From Heterobilharzia americana (taxonomy: Eukaryota > Platyhelminthes > Trematoda > Strigeidida > Schistosomatidae), in the NCBI GenBank assembly GCA_944470555.2, contig OX104127.1, forward strand, positions 134,310,786-134,374,785: a stretch of 64,000 bases of DNA. Direction: 5' to 3'. This document shows positions 1-12,179 of the stretch, piece after piece. A program made the position numbers and the translations under genes. Position 1 is the stretch's first letter. Each line of letters begins with the position of its first letter. The notes under the pieces were generated by a model. It saw nothing but the letters and a program-made list of their open reading frames with translations. It was not told where the DNA came from and searched no databases.

Positions 1-303
1 TAATGTTTAAACTTTGTAGCCATTTTGTGTTCATTTCTGTATTAAGCCATCACGTATTGAAAATCATACATACAGACAAATTATTCACTAGATGGTAAGC
101 AATCTAGTCAAGTCCTAACTGTTCACCAGTGTTAGGAGTTTTCCGATCGATTTCTGTGAAGTGCTGTCTCTAATTTAAGTAACCCAACGCTCCTTTGCAC
201 TGGACATTTTGTTGTTAGATGTCATAGTAGTAAGTTGTAAGGAAGACCTGTAAATAGGTTTTATGCTTACGGGTACTCATCGACACATAAAGCAACTGTT
301 ACC

Positions 304-450
304 ATGGCCAATGGCTGGATTGTAAAATCATCTGTTGGTTGTGGAGGTTTTAATCTCCAAGAGAACATGGATTTCCTCAAGACTGTTCATGCCGCACTAC
401 TAGTCAGTGTCAACAGACTCAGAAAGGAAACTGAATTGACTGACGTTTAA
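304..450 (+). CDS. Small open frame, function unknown
   Basis: A 48-codon frame starts at ATG 304 in a favourable context (ACCATGG) and ends at TAA 448-450. The frame is open upstream without an ATG to about 237, giving roughly 70 codons. The predicted peptide starts MANGWIVKSSVGCGGFNL and has a mixed, non-repetitive composition, unlike most chance frames nearby. I recognise no family, signal peptide or domain, and I see no convincing splice sites. It could be an exon, a decayed pseudogene or chance. Confidence 0.15.
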   Translation: MANGWIVKSSVGCGGFNLQENMDFLKTVHAALLVSVNRLRKETELTDV

Positions 451-1335
451 GGTCTAGCATGTATGCAGAGTGTCTACCTGTTGTTCTCAACCTTAGTTCA
501 GGAGTCCGTCAAACTGTACATTTTTAACACTAAAAGTTTTTTTCGTCAAAACAACAGTGATTATCTTCATCGGGAGGGGAAAGAGTAATATCCGAAAAAC
601 TTCACTTCTAGCTTATTATAGAATCATTGGTTTTTTGAGATGGAGTAACTATCGGTCACAGTATATTTTTTCCAACAATGTTTTTAATGATTTTCTCACT
701 TTAAAACTGGACGTAACTCAATTCAGTAAATTATCCCATCTAAAATGATACCAGCTGACAAAAGATTCTATACATACCGTGATAATGATGACGACGATTG
801 CAGTGGAAAGACAGGCTATGTCATCTGAAGATGCCGACTAGTAACCCCTTTTTGAATAGCGATACGCGATACCTTGTCTTAGTATCGTTTAAAGTGGCTA
901 TCAGGTCGATAACTTAGTATTCACTACCTTGATCCTAAATCCAGTTAGCTGTCTCCATTCAGTGTAAATCAATCTTCTCATAAAACACAAGCCATTATTC
1001 AATAATGACATTATTGTATATGGTTTTTTTCTAGAAAAAGCATTACTTTTCTTTAGCTTAGTCTTTAAAGAATCCTTACCGTAGCTAAATTTTAATTGAA
1101 GACTATACTGCGGAACAAATTATGTGCAACTATCTAAATAAAGTACTGAAAGTAAGACATTCAATCAGTTTTTACGATAAACAGAATCGTATAGTCAGTA
1201 TCCTTTGGTCAGTAAAATCTCAAATCTCATAAAAATTAGCTATTACAAAGATGAACAGATTTTCAATCAAAATGATGTGAATCATGATGTATACACATGT
1301 AGACTATGACGTTTGTTTGCTCGAAAAAATCTAAT

Positions 1336-1436
1336 CTGTTTTTTTCTGTGTTTCTGTCTATCTATCCGTCTGTCCGCCCGTCTACCAGCCAGCCTGCTTG
1401 AATGCCTGTCCGTTCGCCGTCTGTTTATCTCCCTCT
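1336..1436. repeat. Pyrimidine-rich degenerate tetranucleotide tract
   Basis: The tract runs through TCTG, TCTA, CCGT and CCAG-like units (for example CTATCTATCCGTCTGTCCGC), looking like an old decayed microsatellite. No coding content. Confidence 0.5.
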
Positions 1437-2089
1437 ACATATATATGAGTATCAGAATGGGCTGCTCTACGTGATGAGTAGCAGTCAAATTAGACAGAAA
1501 GCTGAAGTTGCCGATACTATAGATTTACATACCTTTTACACACGTGAAAACTAGTCAACGTGATGTTGTATTTCCTTAATCAAAATGACCATTTCGTCAC
1601 TATCATTGAATAACAACTTGAAATATTTCCAAATCTCCACAACTCCCTCAAAATTCAACTGTCATTGTATGTTTTTTTTATTCTATATGGCCAAGTGGCT
1701 GTGACGTTATGCAGAGACCTTTGATATAATTAGAATGACACCAGAAAATTGTAAGTCAAAATTTCGTTAGTATAATGCTACATAGAGTGAGAGATTGATT
1801 GTTATTCATTACTGAAGGTATGGAATTGTGCTCTATCACAGTGTTATTTTCATCTAAGGTTGTCTCTATGAAACAATAGTATTTGCCTGATAATGTTCCT
1901 AATAGAAGGTAGTCTTCTAACTCTCCTTGAAATGACTAGAGATGGTAGATCTTGTTGAAATCTCAGTCCGGTAAATAATACCATTTGACTATGATGTGAC
2001 TTAGACTCTCTTAGGTAGTCGAATCTCTCGACAAATAATTCGTGACGCTAGTATTTTGAGTCACTGTCCGAAAGCTTGGTCGACGACAC

Positions 2090-2890
2090 ATATTTAAGCC
2101 GTATTTAATGACTCAGGTGTTTATGAGACGGGGGAGTTTAGTTACTCATTAGTGGATCTTCTTTTGGTTATCGCTGTTAGGCAGATACAACCGGCAAACC
2201 AACTCACCGTAAGATCTTTCTCTCCAGCGCTAGTGTTTCGAAGTGAAGAAACACGCCTATCGTGGATAATGGTGGAGCTAACCAGCAGTTCACAGACATC
2301 TCAGGGTGCCTAACGTGTAGGCTCAGATGGCTTCTTACCGCGATATACTATTTGAAGTGTCATAGGAGACAGGATAGTGGGTGTCTCACAATGCACGCAG
2401 GATAAAATGAAGGCTTTAGGCTATATGTCTGCTGTTTCCTGCCAGTGACATGCTATTAGGATCGAGTTGGCCGAAGTGCCTATATCTCTGGCATGGGTTG
2501 TAGGTAAATGAAGAGGTCCACATCGGTGTATGCACCAGTGACTGCTATCGAACACTGAAAAAATGAAGCTTCTTTTATCCTTCGTGAATGGGGAATGGGT
2601 CTTCAGAAACAGTCGCGGATTGGCTCCTGAACCTGGTCGATTGTCTGCTAACCACACAAACAGAAGCAGCTGAAACCAGTGGATTGGTCTTAAAGAGCTA
2701 ACTCAGTCCAGGCACTCACTGCCGTCCCCGCCATGGAGGTATGGGTAGACATCTGAGACTTTAGGACCTTCACCATAAATAAGAGTGGATGGCCTATTGT
2801 CTACGCCGTTTTCATGCATATGCGCCTGATTAGAAGCAAACCTACTGGTCGGTGGTGGGCTGAATTGATAAACTAGACAAGACCTACAGA
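2090..2890. other. GC-richer unexplained block
   Basis: This block has visibly higher G+C than its flanks and a 78-codon open frame on the minus strand (2421-2657). It shows no RT, endonuclease, integrase or transposase motif I recognise, no tRNA-like boxes and no hammerhead. The composition change suggests an old insertion or an undescribed dispersed repeat rather than ordinary intergenic DNA. No terminal repeats were found by eye. Confidence 0.25.
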
Positions 2891-3725
2891 CCCGAAGAAG
2901 TAGTAGTGCACCGCAGTAGTCTCATTGTAATTTATTTTTTAACTGATCAGTTTCTTTAATCGCTCGAATTCGAATCATTTGGAAAAAAGTGGTACGAAGA
3001 AACATCAGTAGTGGACGTTCGCCAACTATTACTTCGTAGAATATGTCTAACGCATCAGCGGCACCGCCGCAAAGATTTATTGTATGGTTTCTCTTCAGTC
3101 GAAAAATACTGTTACCTTTTTCGCTCATCTATTTGTGACAGTCATACAATGGAGAAAGTTACTTGTTTTTCCAGTCTGAACGCTTGAGTTGACTATTGGT
3201 AGATGGTTTTATGCTACTGTAATTTCAGTGGTATGTTTAAACATGTTATTTGCAGTATTTGTCATGTCTTTTGCCCAGCGCTTGACTGCTTGTTGTAGGC
3301 ATTCCATCATATACAGAATGCGCTTATAGCTGAAGCATATATCGAATTCTCTCACATGTCGAGCTGGATATTTCGCACCATTAACAACAAGTTAAATGAT
3401 GTAACAGTTTGAAGAATTTGTTCTTAACCTTAACATGCACTTGGAGATAACACTTAGCAGTTAGTGAGTAAAGGCTCTATTAAACAAACGAAAAAAGCAT
3501 TTCCCTCATTGTAATAACGGCAGTAGCACAATGCTATAAGTGAATGAATTCACTTCTACTTTTCATTTTTCGTCGAATCACTTATTTGTATTGGTAGGCA
3601 GTATGAAAGGTAATCTTGACAAAGAAGGCTACCTTTAGCTCAGAATACATCTGAGATTCTACTCAGCTTTCATGGATTTCGTGTGAATATTCAGACTGTT
3701 AGCGAAAAATGATGGTTTCTAGGTT
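2891..3725. other. No gene recognised
   Basis: AT-rich, stop-rich sequence between the GC-richer block and the first PLE remnant. Nothing further seen. Confidence 0.5.
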
Positions 3726-3728
3726 AAT

Positions 3729-5225
3729 TTATATAATTTGCAACAGCTGAGATTTTTTTAGATTATTGATCTTATTTAGGTCTGTCATTCTATATTTAGC
3801 TGAATTCATATGTTCGGCTATTCTAACTGACCCCGACCGACTAGTTTGACCTATGTACTTGACGTCACAGTCATTACATGGAATCTGATAGATTAGATTA
3901 TTTTGCTTAATTGGTTCTATCGGACGCTTAAGCCAGGCGACAAAGCCTATCTTTGAGTGAATTTGTAGGTTTAAATCCCACCCCAATTCCAGCTTTGCTG
4001 TGTATCCTATGTAAAGTTTCTGGTGTTTCTTCCCTATGTGCTAACACAGTAGAGGCTTTGAACTTATTTCCACTGTCGTTGTCGTTACCATTCATATTCA
4101 TAACTGTTATCATTTTGTCTCCTACGTATTCGTGGGGATTTGTTAATAAACTGTCGACGATAATTATTAATTATTAGTGTTTCTTTTACGTGCCTCAGTT
4201 CCTTGTTTAAGTCCTTACAATGATGAATGATTTTTTACCTCTGTCATTTAGAGGTTTGACGAAACCTGCCTTATTTGACGTTGGATGAGGTGACTTGAAG
4301 TCTAGATACCTATTGGAATGTGTCGGTTTTCTGTAGATGGTAGTATCCAAACCACCGTCTGTCTCTCTTCTTATTCTGCAGTCCAACATATGTAATTCTC
4401 TCTGTCCATTTTCTACCACATCAGTGAATTGGATTACGTCCACCACTGAGTTTACATGTGTGAGGAAATTGTCGATGTGTTCCGATTTCAACACAGTCAT
4501 CCACATATCACCACCGCATCTTAGGTGCAGGGTTAAACATTTGTGATGCCATGTTTTCCCGACTACCATGAATCAGCTGCTACGATTGGATATATTGATG
4601 ATCCCATTGCTACTCCTCTGTTTGTCGATATATTTTGTTCTGAAACTTGAAGACTGTGGAGATCAGGCACAACTGTACGCCTAATATGATCTGATCAAGA
4701 GATAGCTTAGTTCTGTGGGTAAGTCCTGAGTCGGTGTTTAGTTATTGGATTTCTAATGTCAGTCAGTGCCATATTGATTGGTAGTGTAGTATAAAGACTT
4801 GTAACACCGAAGCTAACCATTTTCCCATCATCTTCTATATGTAGGTCATTAAGACTTAGTTTTAACTGTTAAGAGTTTACCAGTCTGGAATTTGAACGGT
4901 TCCTTACAAGACATAATATCGATGCTAAGTACTTCGTTAGTACTTTTGAAGTCAACTATGGGTCTGATGGGATGAACCTTAATAGTGCCGTAAATTCTGC
5001 TAGGATTATTAGTTTTTAGGCATTAAATTAAACCATTTAGACTCATTTAGAGATGGCTTTAGTTGGCGTATCGGATCGACTGTAGATTTCCTAATTTTAT
5101 TCATGACCGTGTCTAAAGGTTTGTTGATTTCTTCGTATGACCCTGTTTGAATATGTTCGTCATGTCTGTTGGAGTAATCCGATTTGTCTATAACTACTGC
5201 TGAATTGCTTTTGTCAGACATAGAA
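3729..5225 (-). pseudogene. Penelope-like element remnant 1 (RT plus GIY-YIG endonuclease)
   Basis: Read on the minus strand from high to low coordinates, the pieces come in PLE order. An N-terminal segment contains NSAVVIDKSDYSNR (5009-5221), matching the PLE 'VVxMNKxDY' block. Next comes an RT segment reading GTIKVHPIRPIVDFKS, then motif A as SFGVTSLYTTLP, where the catalytic Asp is Gly. Motif C (YVDD) is intact at 4496-4507. After it come the YRKPTHSNRYLDF block (within 4207-4569) and a GIY-YIG nuclease start, YQIPCNDCDVKYIGQTSRSG (3729-3986). Several frameshifts and stops break the frame, so the copy is dead. The same subfamily recurs at 31028-31835. The 3' end of the nuclease appears cut near 3729. 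Confidence 0.85.
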
Positions 5226-5595
5226 TTACTATACTATTGTCATTTCGTAGATTATTCAGAGCTGAATTCTTGAATTTTACCATACTAATTATACTAGCTT
5301 ACTTGGTATCTTAGCGATTAGCGACTCTCTTCAAAACAAATCTGATTAATTGGATAGTGGTAAATTAGAAGAATGAATTATACTAGTTCAAGTGATTACT
5401 TGTCAGCTACTCCTTTGATTTACTTTTGCAATACTTTCCAGTTATTTGTATTTTTTAAATACTTCTCAATTGTTACTCCATACAAATGCTTGAGGCATCG
5501 ATGACGAGTCTTGGAAACCTGTCATAAAGACAAGTATATTTTTAAGGATTATAAGGCATGTTGTCTCCGTTAATTTGGTAGAGACAGTCGATAGG
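5226..5595. other. No gene recognised
   Basis: AT-rich spacer between PLE remnant 1 and a family C copy. Confidence 0.5.
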
Positions 5596-5599
5596 AGAC

Positions 5600-5800
5600 C
5601 CCACCTGATTTAGGTTTCATGTCTGTTGGTATTCGTCAGCGAAGCCTATCTTCAGCCTCGACACAAATGATGTCCCATCTGAGATTCAAACCTGCGTCAC
5701 CTAGTGCTGCAGTCGGCGAAGTTACCACTGAGCTACCCGGGCGGCGATTGACCCTCTGTAGGACTGGATTGCTGAATTCACGGTATTCAATCACTCTTCA
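5600..5800 (-). repeat. Family C short element, copy 1 (hammerhead-like core kept)
   Basis: The element contains the family C block with a B-box-like motif on the minus strand, seen on the plus strand as CTGAGATTCAAACCTGCGTC. On the minus strand near 5605-5650 the sequence reads CTGACGA, a short spacer, GAAA and an AUC triplet, so all hammerhead core positions are filled. The expected stem II has only about two pairs. It ends in the family's GACTGGATT-like region. Confidence 0.55.
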
Positions 5801-5819
5801 TTTCACTACTGTTGGAGTG

Positions 5820-8200
5820 GGAATCAGTCCTAAGCATACTTTCTACTGGATTGTATATTTTGTATTGAAGCAGACATTTCGGAATGATACTGGCTGATTA
5901 TTTTTGTCTTTCAATATCACTTTGATTGGAAATCGCGTAATTCGTCTGAGCATATGTGAGCAACCATCATTTTGCTTTACTGTAACATTGGTTCGGTTAG
6001 TCTTTCAGCATATATTTATTCCGTAGTCGACATTTTCACCCTAAAACCACTAATGGGCATACAGTAGAAGGTGAAGTAACTCTATTTATGACCTCAACTT
6101 AGTCTTACTTCGACAGCTCTCATGATTTTTTATTGTTTATTTTTAATTTTATTAATGCTACTTTTCATAAAAAAATCAAGATCTCCTGAAAGGTTATGAA
6201 AGCCAGAGGGGACAGTATAGATGTTCATTTTTATTCTTAAACTCCATAACAGTACCCTCTCATCTAAACAAAGTTACCTCTAGGACTATGACGTCCCGTA
6301 ATGTTCATCTAGCCTTTCGCTTCAACTCCCTACGGTTGTATGACTGAGAAACTTTAAACAGTCCCAAAGTAACATAAAATATAGGTATTCAGATTCTTTT
6401 TCCAGTGTCTATGCCATTTAATGATCAAAACTATCTTCTAATTAATTAAACATCTGTGAACAACTAAAATCAAGATATCCAATTGTGTATATTGTAGGCC
6501 CTGAATTTTTACCTATAGTCTATCTGCGATAGAGATTCTAAGTAAAGAAATGACTAGATCCTTGAGTTGAAATTTTAGTAGTGCTTTCACCGGCTTCTTA
6601 CACTGATGACCAAGCTACTCAATAAAAGTGTTTCTGCTTTTTAAATTGAGAGAAATATCATGATACACAGCGAGAATATTCAATTTATTATCAGAACCCA
6701 GATTAATAAATTGTTTTAGGAATAAGCTGAGAAAGCACTTGCCATAGTGGTGAAGTATGAAGATTTGGATACAGTTCAAGCTAAAATGCCGCCCCTAATC
6801 TCTATTCAGAGGTATTTCACTTTCTGATACGCTGAGCACAAATATCTTAAACTCCCAAAAATTAAACATTTTTTGACAGTACTGCTTTCCAGTAACATTA
6901 TCACCTTTTTTAAGTTTGTGAAATATTTAAAATGTGATTACTTTTGTGGATGCATATCAGTCTAATAGCTTTTACAGATTCAGCTTTATTAGTCGTTCAA
7001 ATGAAACTTTAGTTGAAAGGCCTAGGAACACCACTTTGCATGGTTTCGAAAAGTTTACAGACAATCTGAGGAAAATCATATCAATAAGTACTATGAAGGC
7101 ATTGGCGACTCATTTTCAACAACTTGTCTATTACTTGTGAAAGGTGGCATTTCCTCCCCTCCTTTTTAAAGCTGAATCCTTAGCAGTCCACATTGAGAAA
7201 CTTGAGGTTGGTACACAAAAAAGGTCTGTTTAAACTCTTCTATGTATGTGATGTAGATCTTAGGTATTCGAAACAACTCATTCTTTCCGTTTGTCTACAG
7301 GTAGAAATAGAGTTCAGTGATGAAAACCTTTAGAACAACCAATCAGGTTGGAGAAGATTTATTCAAGCCATCCGTTACTTTCATTTGCTGTGTCGTTGAA
7401 GCCGCATAAGCCTTTGACGAATTATGATAAAAATCATGTTGCAGATTATATATGAAATTTGTTGGAGAAGGTGATGTTGTGGAAATCGATGAATGTCTCG
7501 TTCGGAACATTGAAAATAACCTGGAAAGATGACTAAAACAGGACTGAGTAAGTTATAGCTTACCCAATGTATGCATACTCACATTTATCTTAACAAGCCA
7601 CAGATTCTAGGTATATACGACCAAAATACGAAGAAAGGACTTTTTTAGTAGTTACAGGGAAGATTGAAAAAAATCTATTCTAACAGTTTCGCAAAAATAC
7701 AAGAGATCGGGTATCACAATATACATAGATGCCTGGAAGTCATAAACACCTTTATTTGAAATAGGTTACCGCCATCAGCCTATTGTTCACAAAAAATTTG
7801 AAAATACATGAATTCATTACCGAAAGTTCTGAAAACCTTTAACGGCATCATGAAGAGTAATTAGCCAAATATCATTTAAATAGTATTGTCTCACATGGAT
7901 TAGTGGTGATACGGACTATGGTACGGTTTCAAAGATGATAAATCTATTTAAAATCTAGATATCTTTATTTCTCAAATAAAACTTAATTATAAACTGTGAA
8001 TAAAGTACCATTTTCCTTAATAACTATTTTGTCCTTCAAGTTCTTGATTCTGATTGGTTACTGCATATTTGAACGTGATTCACCGCCACTGAAGTTTAGT
8101 TCAGCTCATTCTTTCAGTTTGCCTACATTCAGTATAACATTGGGTGATTTTAGCATTTGGTCTTTTACGTATAATTTTTGACCAGACAAATATTGAAGGA
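5820..8200. other. No gene recognised
   Basis: 2.4 kb of AT-rich sequence. Short frames at 6934-7140 and 7996-8181 have no recognisable motif. No repeats found by eye. Confidence 0.5.
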
Positions 8201-8204
8201 ATCG

Positions 8205-8510
8205 GAAGTAAGCCATTCTGGACCTGGGTTTCATGCTTTTTGGCACTCGTCGCCCTTGCATATCTCCTAAGTCATGTCAACCCTGAGATCTAAATCTACG
8301 CCACACACTGCTGCATCAGTGGTGTTACCACTGAGCTATTAGGGCTGAGACTGACTTCTTGTAGGCCTGGATTAGATACATTGATTAGTCACTGGAGAGC
8401 AAATAATTTCATCCTGTCTAATACTGAGTGTCGACCTATGTTTAATAACAGTTTCGCGATGTGGCCACCAGGCTAGAAAGCTCACCATTGCTGTACAGCT
8501 TGTGTTACGT
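8205..8510 (-). repeat. Family C short element, copy 2
   Basis: About 300 bp covering most of the unit: GACCTGGGTTTCATGC, the degenerate B-box region (CTGAGATCTAAATCTACGCC), the ATTGATTAGTCACTGGAGAG block and the GATGTGGCCACCAGGCTAG block. On the minus strand the hammerhead-like region keeps GAAA and GUC, and stem II GTGC/GCAT. The CTGANGA motif has become GGCGACGA, so the core is broken. In this copy CAG follows GTC directly, unlike copies with a 3-nt GAG insertion. Confidence 0.6.
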
Positions 8511-8514
8511 AACT

Positions 8515-9740
8515 CAATAATCCCGCCCCCTTGGTCTGTCTGGACATCTTGAATAAGTCTTATTGTTTTTGTCTCATTTGATACATTTTTGAATAATAAA
8601 TAATAGGCTTATTCCTTGACTATCATTTCCCAAACTTTATTTTAGCTATCAAGGATATCTTGGAGAAGCAAATTATCAGAAACATATCTACTTGCTGAAT
8701 TACTACTTTCACTTTTCTTGTGACATCTGGGCGTGAATGTTTATGATGATTTAACATACTTGAAATCAATGTAATAAAGCGTAAATGTGCTTTCTTCAGC
8801 TTCACGAGATAGTATCAGTTGGGAAGAAAGATAATTACTTTCCACCTCTGCTATTCTTCATCATCCTACTCCTGTTTTCTGTTTTATATCTATTCTATGT
8901 ATTCTGTTATCAAATTCTAGCCAACCTGACTAAGATAATTATTTATTTCTGCCATTAATGCATCAGAAACTGATTTCCAGTCTGTAATCAGCCTAGGACA
9001 TACAATCTTCTAGGTGAATATGCTCATATTAGTTTGCTTCATTCCACTTTCTACTTGAATTCCTTTGTTCTTATTCATTCCAATATATTTTCATGTTTCA
9101 CGGAGATTATCTTATTTTCATTATCCTCAATACAAGAAAGTAAGGCTTTTATGAGTTATCAATAAAGTCTACTCACTGCATCAGAGTGAAAACACTTGTA
9201 GAATAACTAACTCTGGATGTAACTTATCCGATTGAATAAAGTGTATCTTTCGAATTGAGAAACTTGTGATCACATGGATTAATTCCAGCTATGATAAAAC
9301 TAAAAATGACAAGACAAATCGTCATCATCAGTCTATAAGCGGTGGTTGAAATGATCGCACTAACAAAGCGTATCACAGTATCAGTCCAGCTTCTCATGAA
9401 TTAGGAAAAAGCTAAGACAGAACACTGATTTGTTAAATTACCATCATCAATTCACTGGACTGCTTACAAAGTGAGGTGATTTATAAAAAACAACAATCTG
9501 AACGAGGAATATTCTTTGCAATAAATTCTCTCCAGGTTCTACAATTATAAAATGCATTTGTATAGCATAAAAATAAGTCATGTTATGGGCAGATACATTT
9601 TCAAAATGGAGTGAGATTCAGGGATTGTAAGGAGGTTGATTTATCTTTTTTGAACTAACTAGTATTGCGATGATACATATACAGAAGAATTATATGATGG
9701 TAAATAAAAAGGTAACGAATAAGATGGCAAGAGTGGTCTT
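8515..9740. other. No gene recognised
   Basis: AT-rich, stop-rich sequence between a family C copy and a PLE remnant. Confidence 0.5.
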
Positions 9741-9749
9741 TAGTTAGCT

Positions 9750-10465
9750 GAAGGTCAAGGGAGAAGTAACGCTTGGACACGTTCTTTATGAATGCACAGT
9801 TCAGACTTGTCCAGTCTTATTGTGACAGCCTTCGCTATGTTGAGCAGGCGTTGACCAGCTACATGTGGCATCCTTTTTGGAACACGCTGAATGCCATTGA
9901 AAGCTTTATTAGCATCTATATGATGCCCTGTGTCATTTAGATGCTCTATGACTGAACTTTTCACCAGTTTCACTTCACCCTATCCAAACCGGGCTGACAA
10001 ATGCTTTCGTATCCGGAGACACCTCTGCCTATGTAACTAGTTTCACAGGAACAGCCAAATTGACACATTCAAGATGAAGGACTAAGATTAAGTAAGCTAT
10101 CCTTTAGTCTCGCATTGAGCATTGGCCGACTACTGAATGATTTACAAAGCAGACCTGCATGATAAGTCCTGTTGATTGCTCTAGCTAGGCGTTGTGATAG
10201 CAACTCACTTGCAACATCTCCCTTGAAGTGTATTCGCAGGAAAAAAACTTCCTCTCCAATGTCATCAGTTCTGGTTTATGACCGATGTAGTTGATGTCAG
10301 TTTTGATGGACTTGTCAGGAAATCTGTTTTCATTTAGGATATCACAGAAACACAATGGTTCTTTTTCCATACACTCCTTGGAGCAAATCGGTCTTACTCT
10401 TAAAGCCAGGCACCTTATTATATTATGTTTGTACTTCATCTGTACGAAACTTAGAAAGTGCATAT
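9750..10465 (-). pseudogene. Penelope-like element remnant 2 (RT-EN linker and GIY-YIG end)
   Basis: On the minus strand, 10185-10463 reads YKHNIIRCLALRVRPIC and FPDKSIKTDI, matching the linker between RT and nuclease in PLEs. Near 10030-10075 comes CSCETSYIGRGVSGYE, a GIY-YIG core with the second-motif Y-I-G intact. Then 9755-9973 reads SSVIEHLNDTGHHIDANKAF, the usual C-terminal half of this nuclease. The RT catalytic part is absent and frameshifts separate the pieces. The subfamily differs from remnant 1 and matches the scrap at 23.8 kb. Confidence 0.75.
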
Positions 10466-10559
10466 ACTGTGCCTTGAACGTTAGTTTTCTATATATCCTT
10501 CTCAGTGTAGAGCCATCTTTGTTTCTTTTCTCTGAATTCTAAAAAAGTAATTGTGGAAG

Positions 10560-10705
10560 TCAGTTGAAGCGGGAACTGGGGGAAAGTATGACATACGCTC
10601 TCTCTATTTAGCACTTGTCATCCACTGGTGAGTGGTATTATTTCCACTGGGACTCGAGCCCAGTTTCCCCCGCTTCATATGGTGATACGATATCCACCAG
10701 GTTGC
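10560..10705 (-). repeat. Family A fragment (tRNA-like head only)
   Basis: On the minus strand 10625-10695 contains the family A B-box stretch (CTGGGCTCGAGTCCCAGTGG) and the following CACTCACCAGTGGATGAC. Just upstream (about 10566-10584) lies a short plus-orientation piece, GAAGCGGGAACTGGGG, forming an inverted pair with it. The hammerhead part is missing. Confidence 0.55.
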
Positions 10706-12175
10706 TCTTTGATGACAACTAGTACCTGGTCAATGGGTATGCTTTGATATTATTGTTTAGTTCCTCATCGATGACTGGAGGAAATTGATTGGACATTATT
10801 GTCATATAAGCTTCTGAGTGGGTACTTTGATATAGTCGGAATTTTCAGTTTCAGATTGATGGTGGATAGTTATTAGCAGTGGAGATCGGGATGGGCACTT
10901 CCTCCTGTTTGTGTCTAGTCACCCTGATGTACCTGTCTCCCAGTGAAATTTAGAAGCGGCACCCTTCATTTCAAAAACAGGAGTGTCATCCACGGGATGT
11001 CTAGTCAAATCCTCATCTCAATATCTGACTTCACATTACTATTGTTATGTACTCAATCGTGAATGAAGTTTATGCACATATTTGTCTTCTGTTTCATGTT
11101 GAGTCTTTTTTGACTAGATTCCAACTAGCCACGGAATCTATGCTAATGAGTATTACCATGGCATAAAGACTATGACAATATTTCAATCTAGTATTCATCA
11201 TCACGCAAAATATCTTAAAACTTATTCTAAAAGCTCAGTATTTGTTATTTCCAATCCTAAATCTTGTAAGATAAAGAGGATATCGTTGCTGTACTTCCTC
11301 AAAAAGCATATGTACTAGGACCAACTCTTGAAAGAATTACTTTGGAAGCATCAAGATACATCTGGACCACAGTAATCATCATTAGTTCATTCTAGAAGGA
11401 TATACATCGAGAGGAATTTTAACCAGTTTATATTGGTTATGGGAGTCATAAATCCATGATTTTTAGTAAGCACAAACTTTATTCTGATTATTGGTCTTCT
11501 GCTGCATGATATCATTAGTTACTGACAATAATAAGTACCATATCGATGAGGTAAGGTTATGGTTGTTAAGCCAGCCTGCATAAAACCCTCCTTCATCTGG
11601 TCTCAGAAGCTTCTATATAACGAGGCTACTTATTCGACTAACTAAGCTACCGCCCAAACAGATTTTTAGTTAAACTGTTAAAAATTAATGATGTCTTCTA
11701 TATCAGAAAATTCTGAAGAACTGTACTATGGACAAGGTGTTCAGGTGCCTACTAAAAGTGGTTGGGTTAATATCGTTAAAACCAATTTGGACGTAAAGTG
11801 CATCCTGAATTCCACTGCCAACTACTGTATACCATTACTAGGAGAATGAAATTACCAGTAATATCAAGGCATACACATAATAGCTCGTATGCTAAAAGTG
11901 GCCAGTTAGTGTCGTTCAATCAATGACGTACATTTACAAGCTATGACACAAATGATACACAAAAAAATGGTTTCTACGAGAAACTAGTTGATATGTAAAA
12001 CTCTAATTAGCTATCTCAAGTACGAAGGTCAGTCATCATTGTGGAAAAAGTGTACAATATTTACTGAGTGAATATTTACATTGAAGAAGATTGATCTGAT
12101 ATTGGAATCAGATATGCTTAACGATAGCGGTATCATTTACAGAGTTATTATGTCAGCAAAACTAACGAACTGAAT
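10706..12175. other. No gene recognised
   Basis: AT-rich sequence. A slightly GC-richer patch at about 10850-11010 shows no recognisable motif. Confidence 0.5.
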
Positions 12176-12179
12176 CGTG

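Larger units (their letters stand above)
1..2080. other. No gene recognised (left edge)
   Basis: AT-rich sequence with stops in all frames. The only items noted are a short open frame at 237-450 and a pyrimidine-rich low-complexity tract at 1336-1436, listed separately. I see no transposon protein motif, tRNA-like box or hammerhead core here. Confidence 0.6.

Noticed and set aside
4337..4546. 69-codon plus-strand frame
   Set aside because: It is antisense to the PLE RT segment and explained by it.
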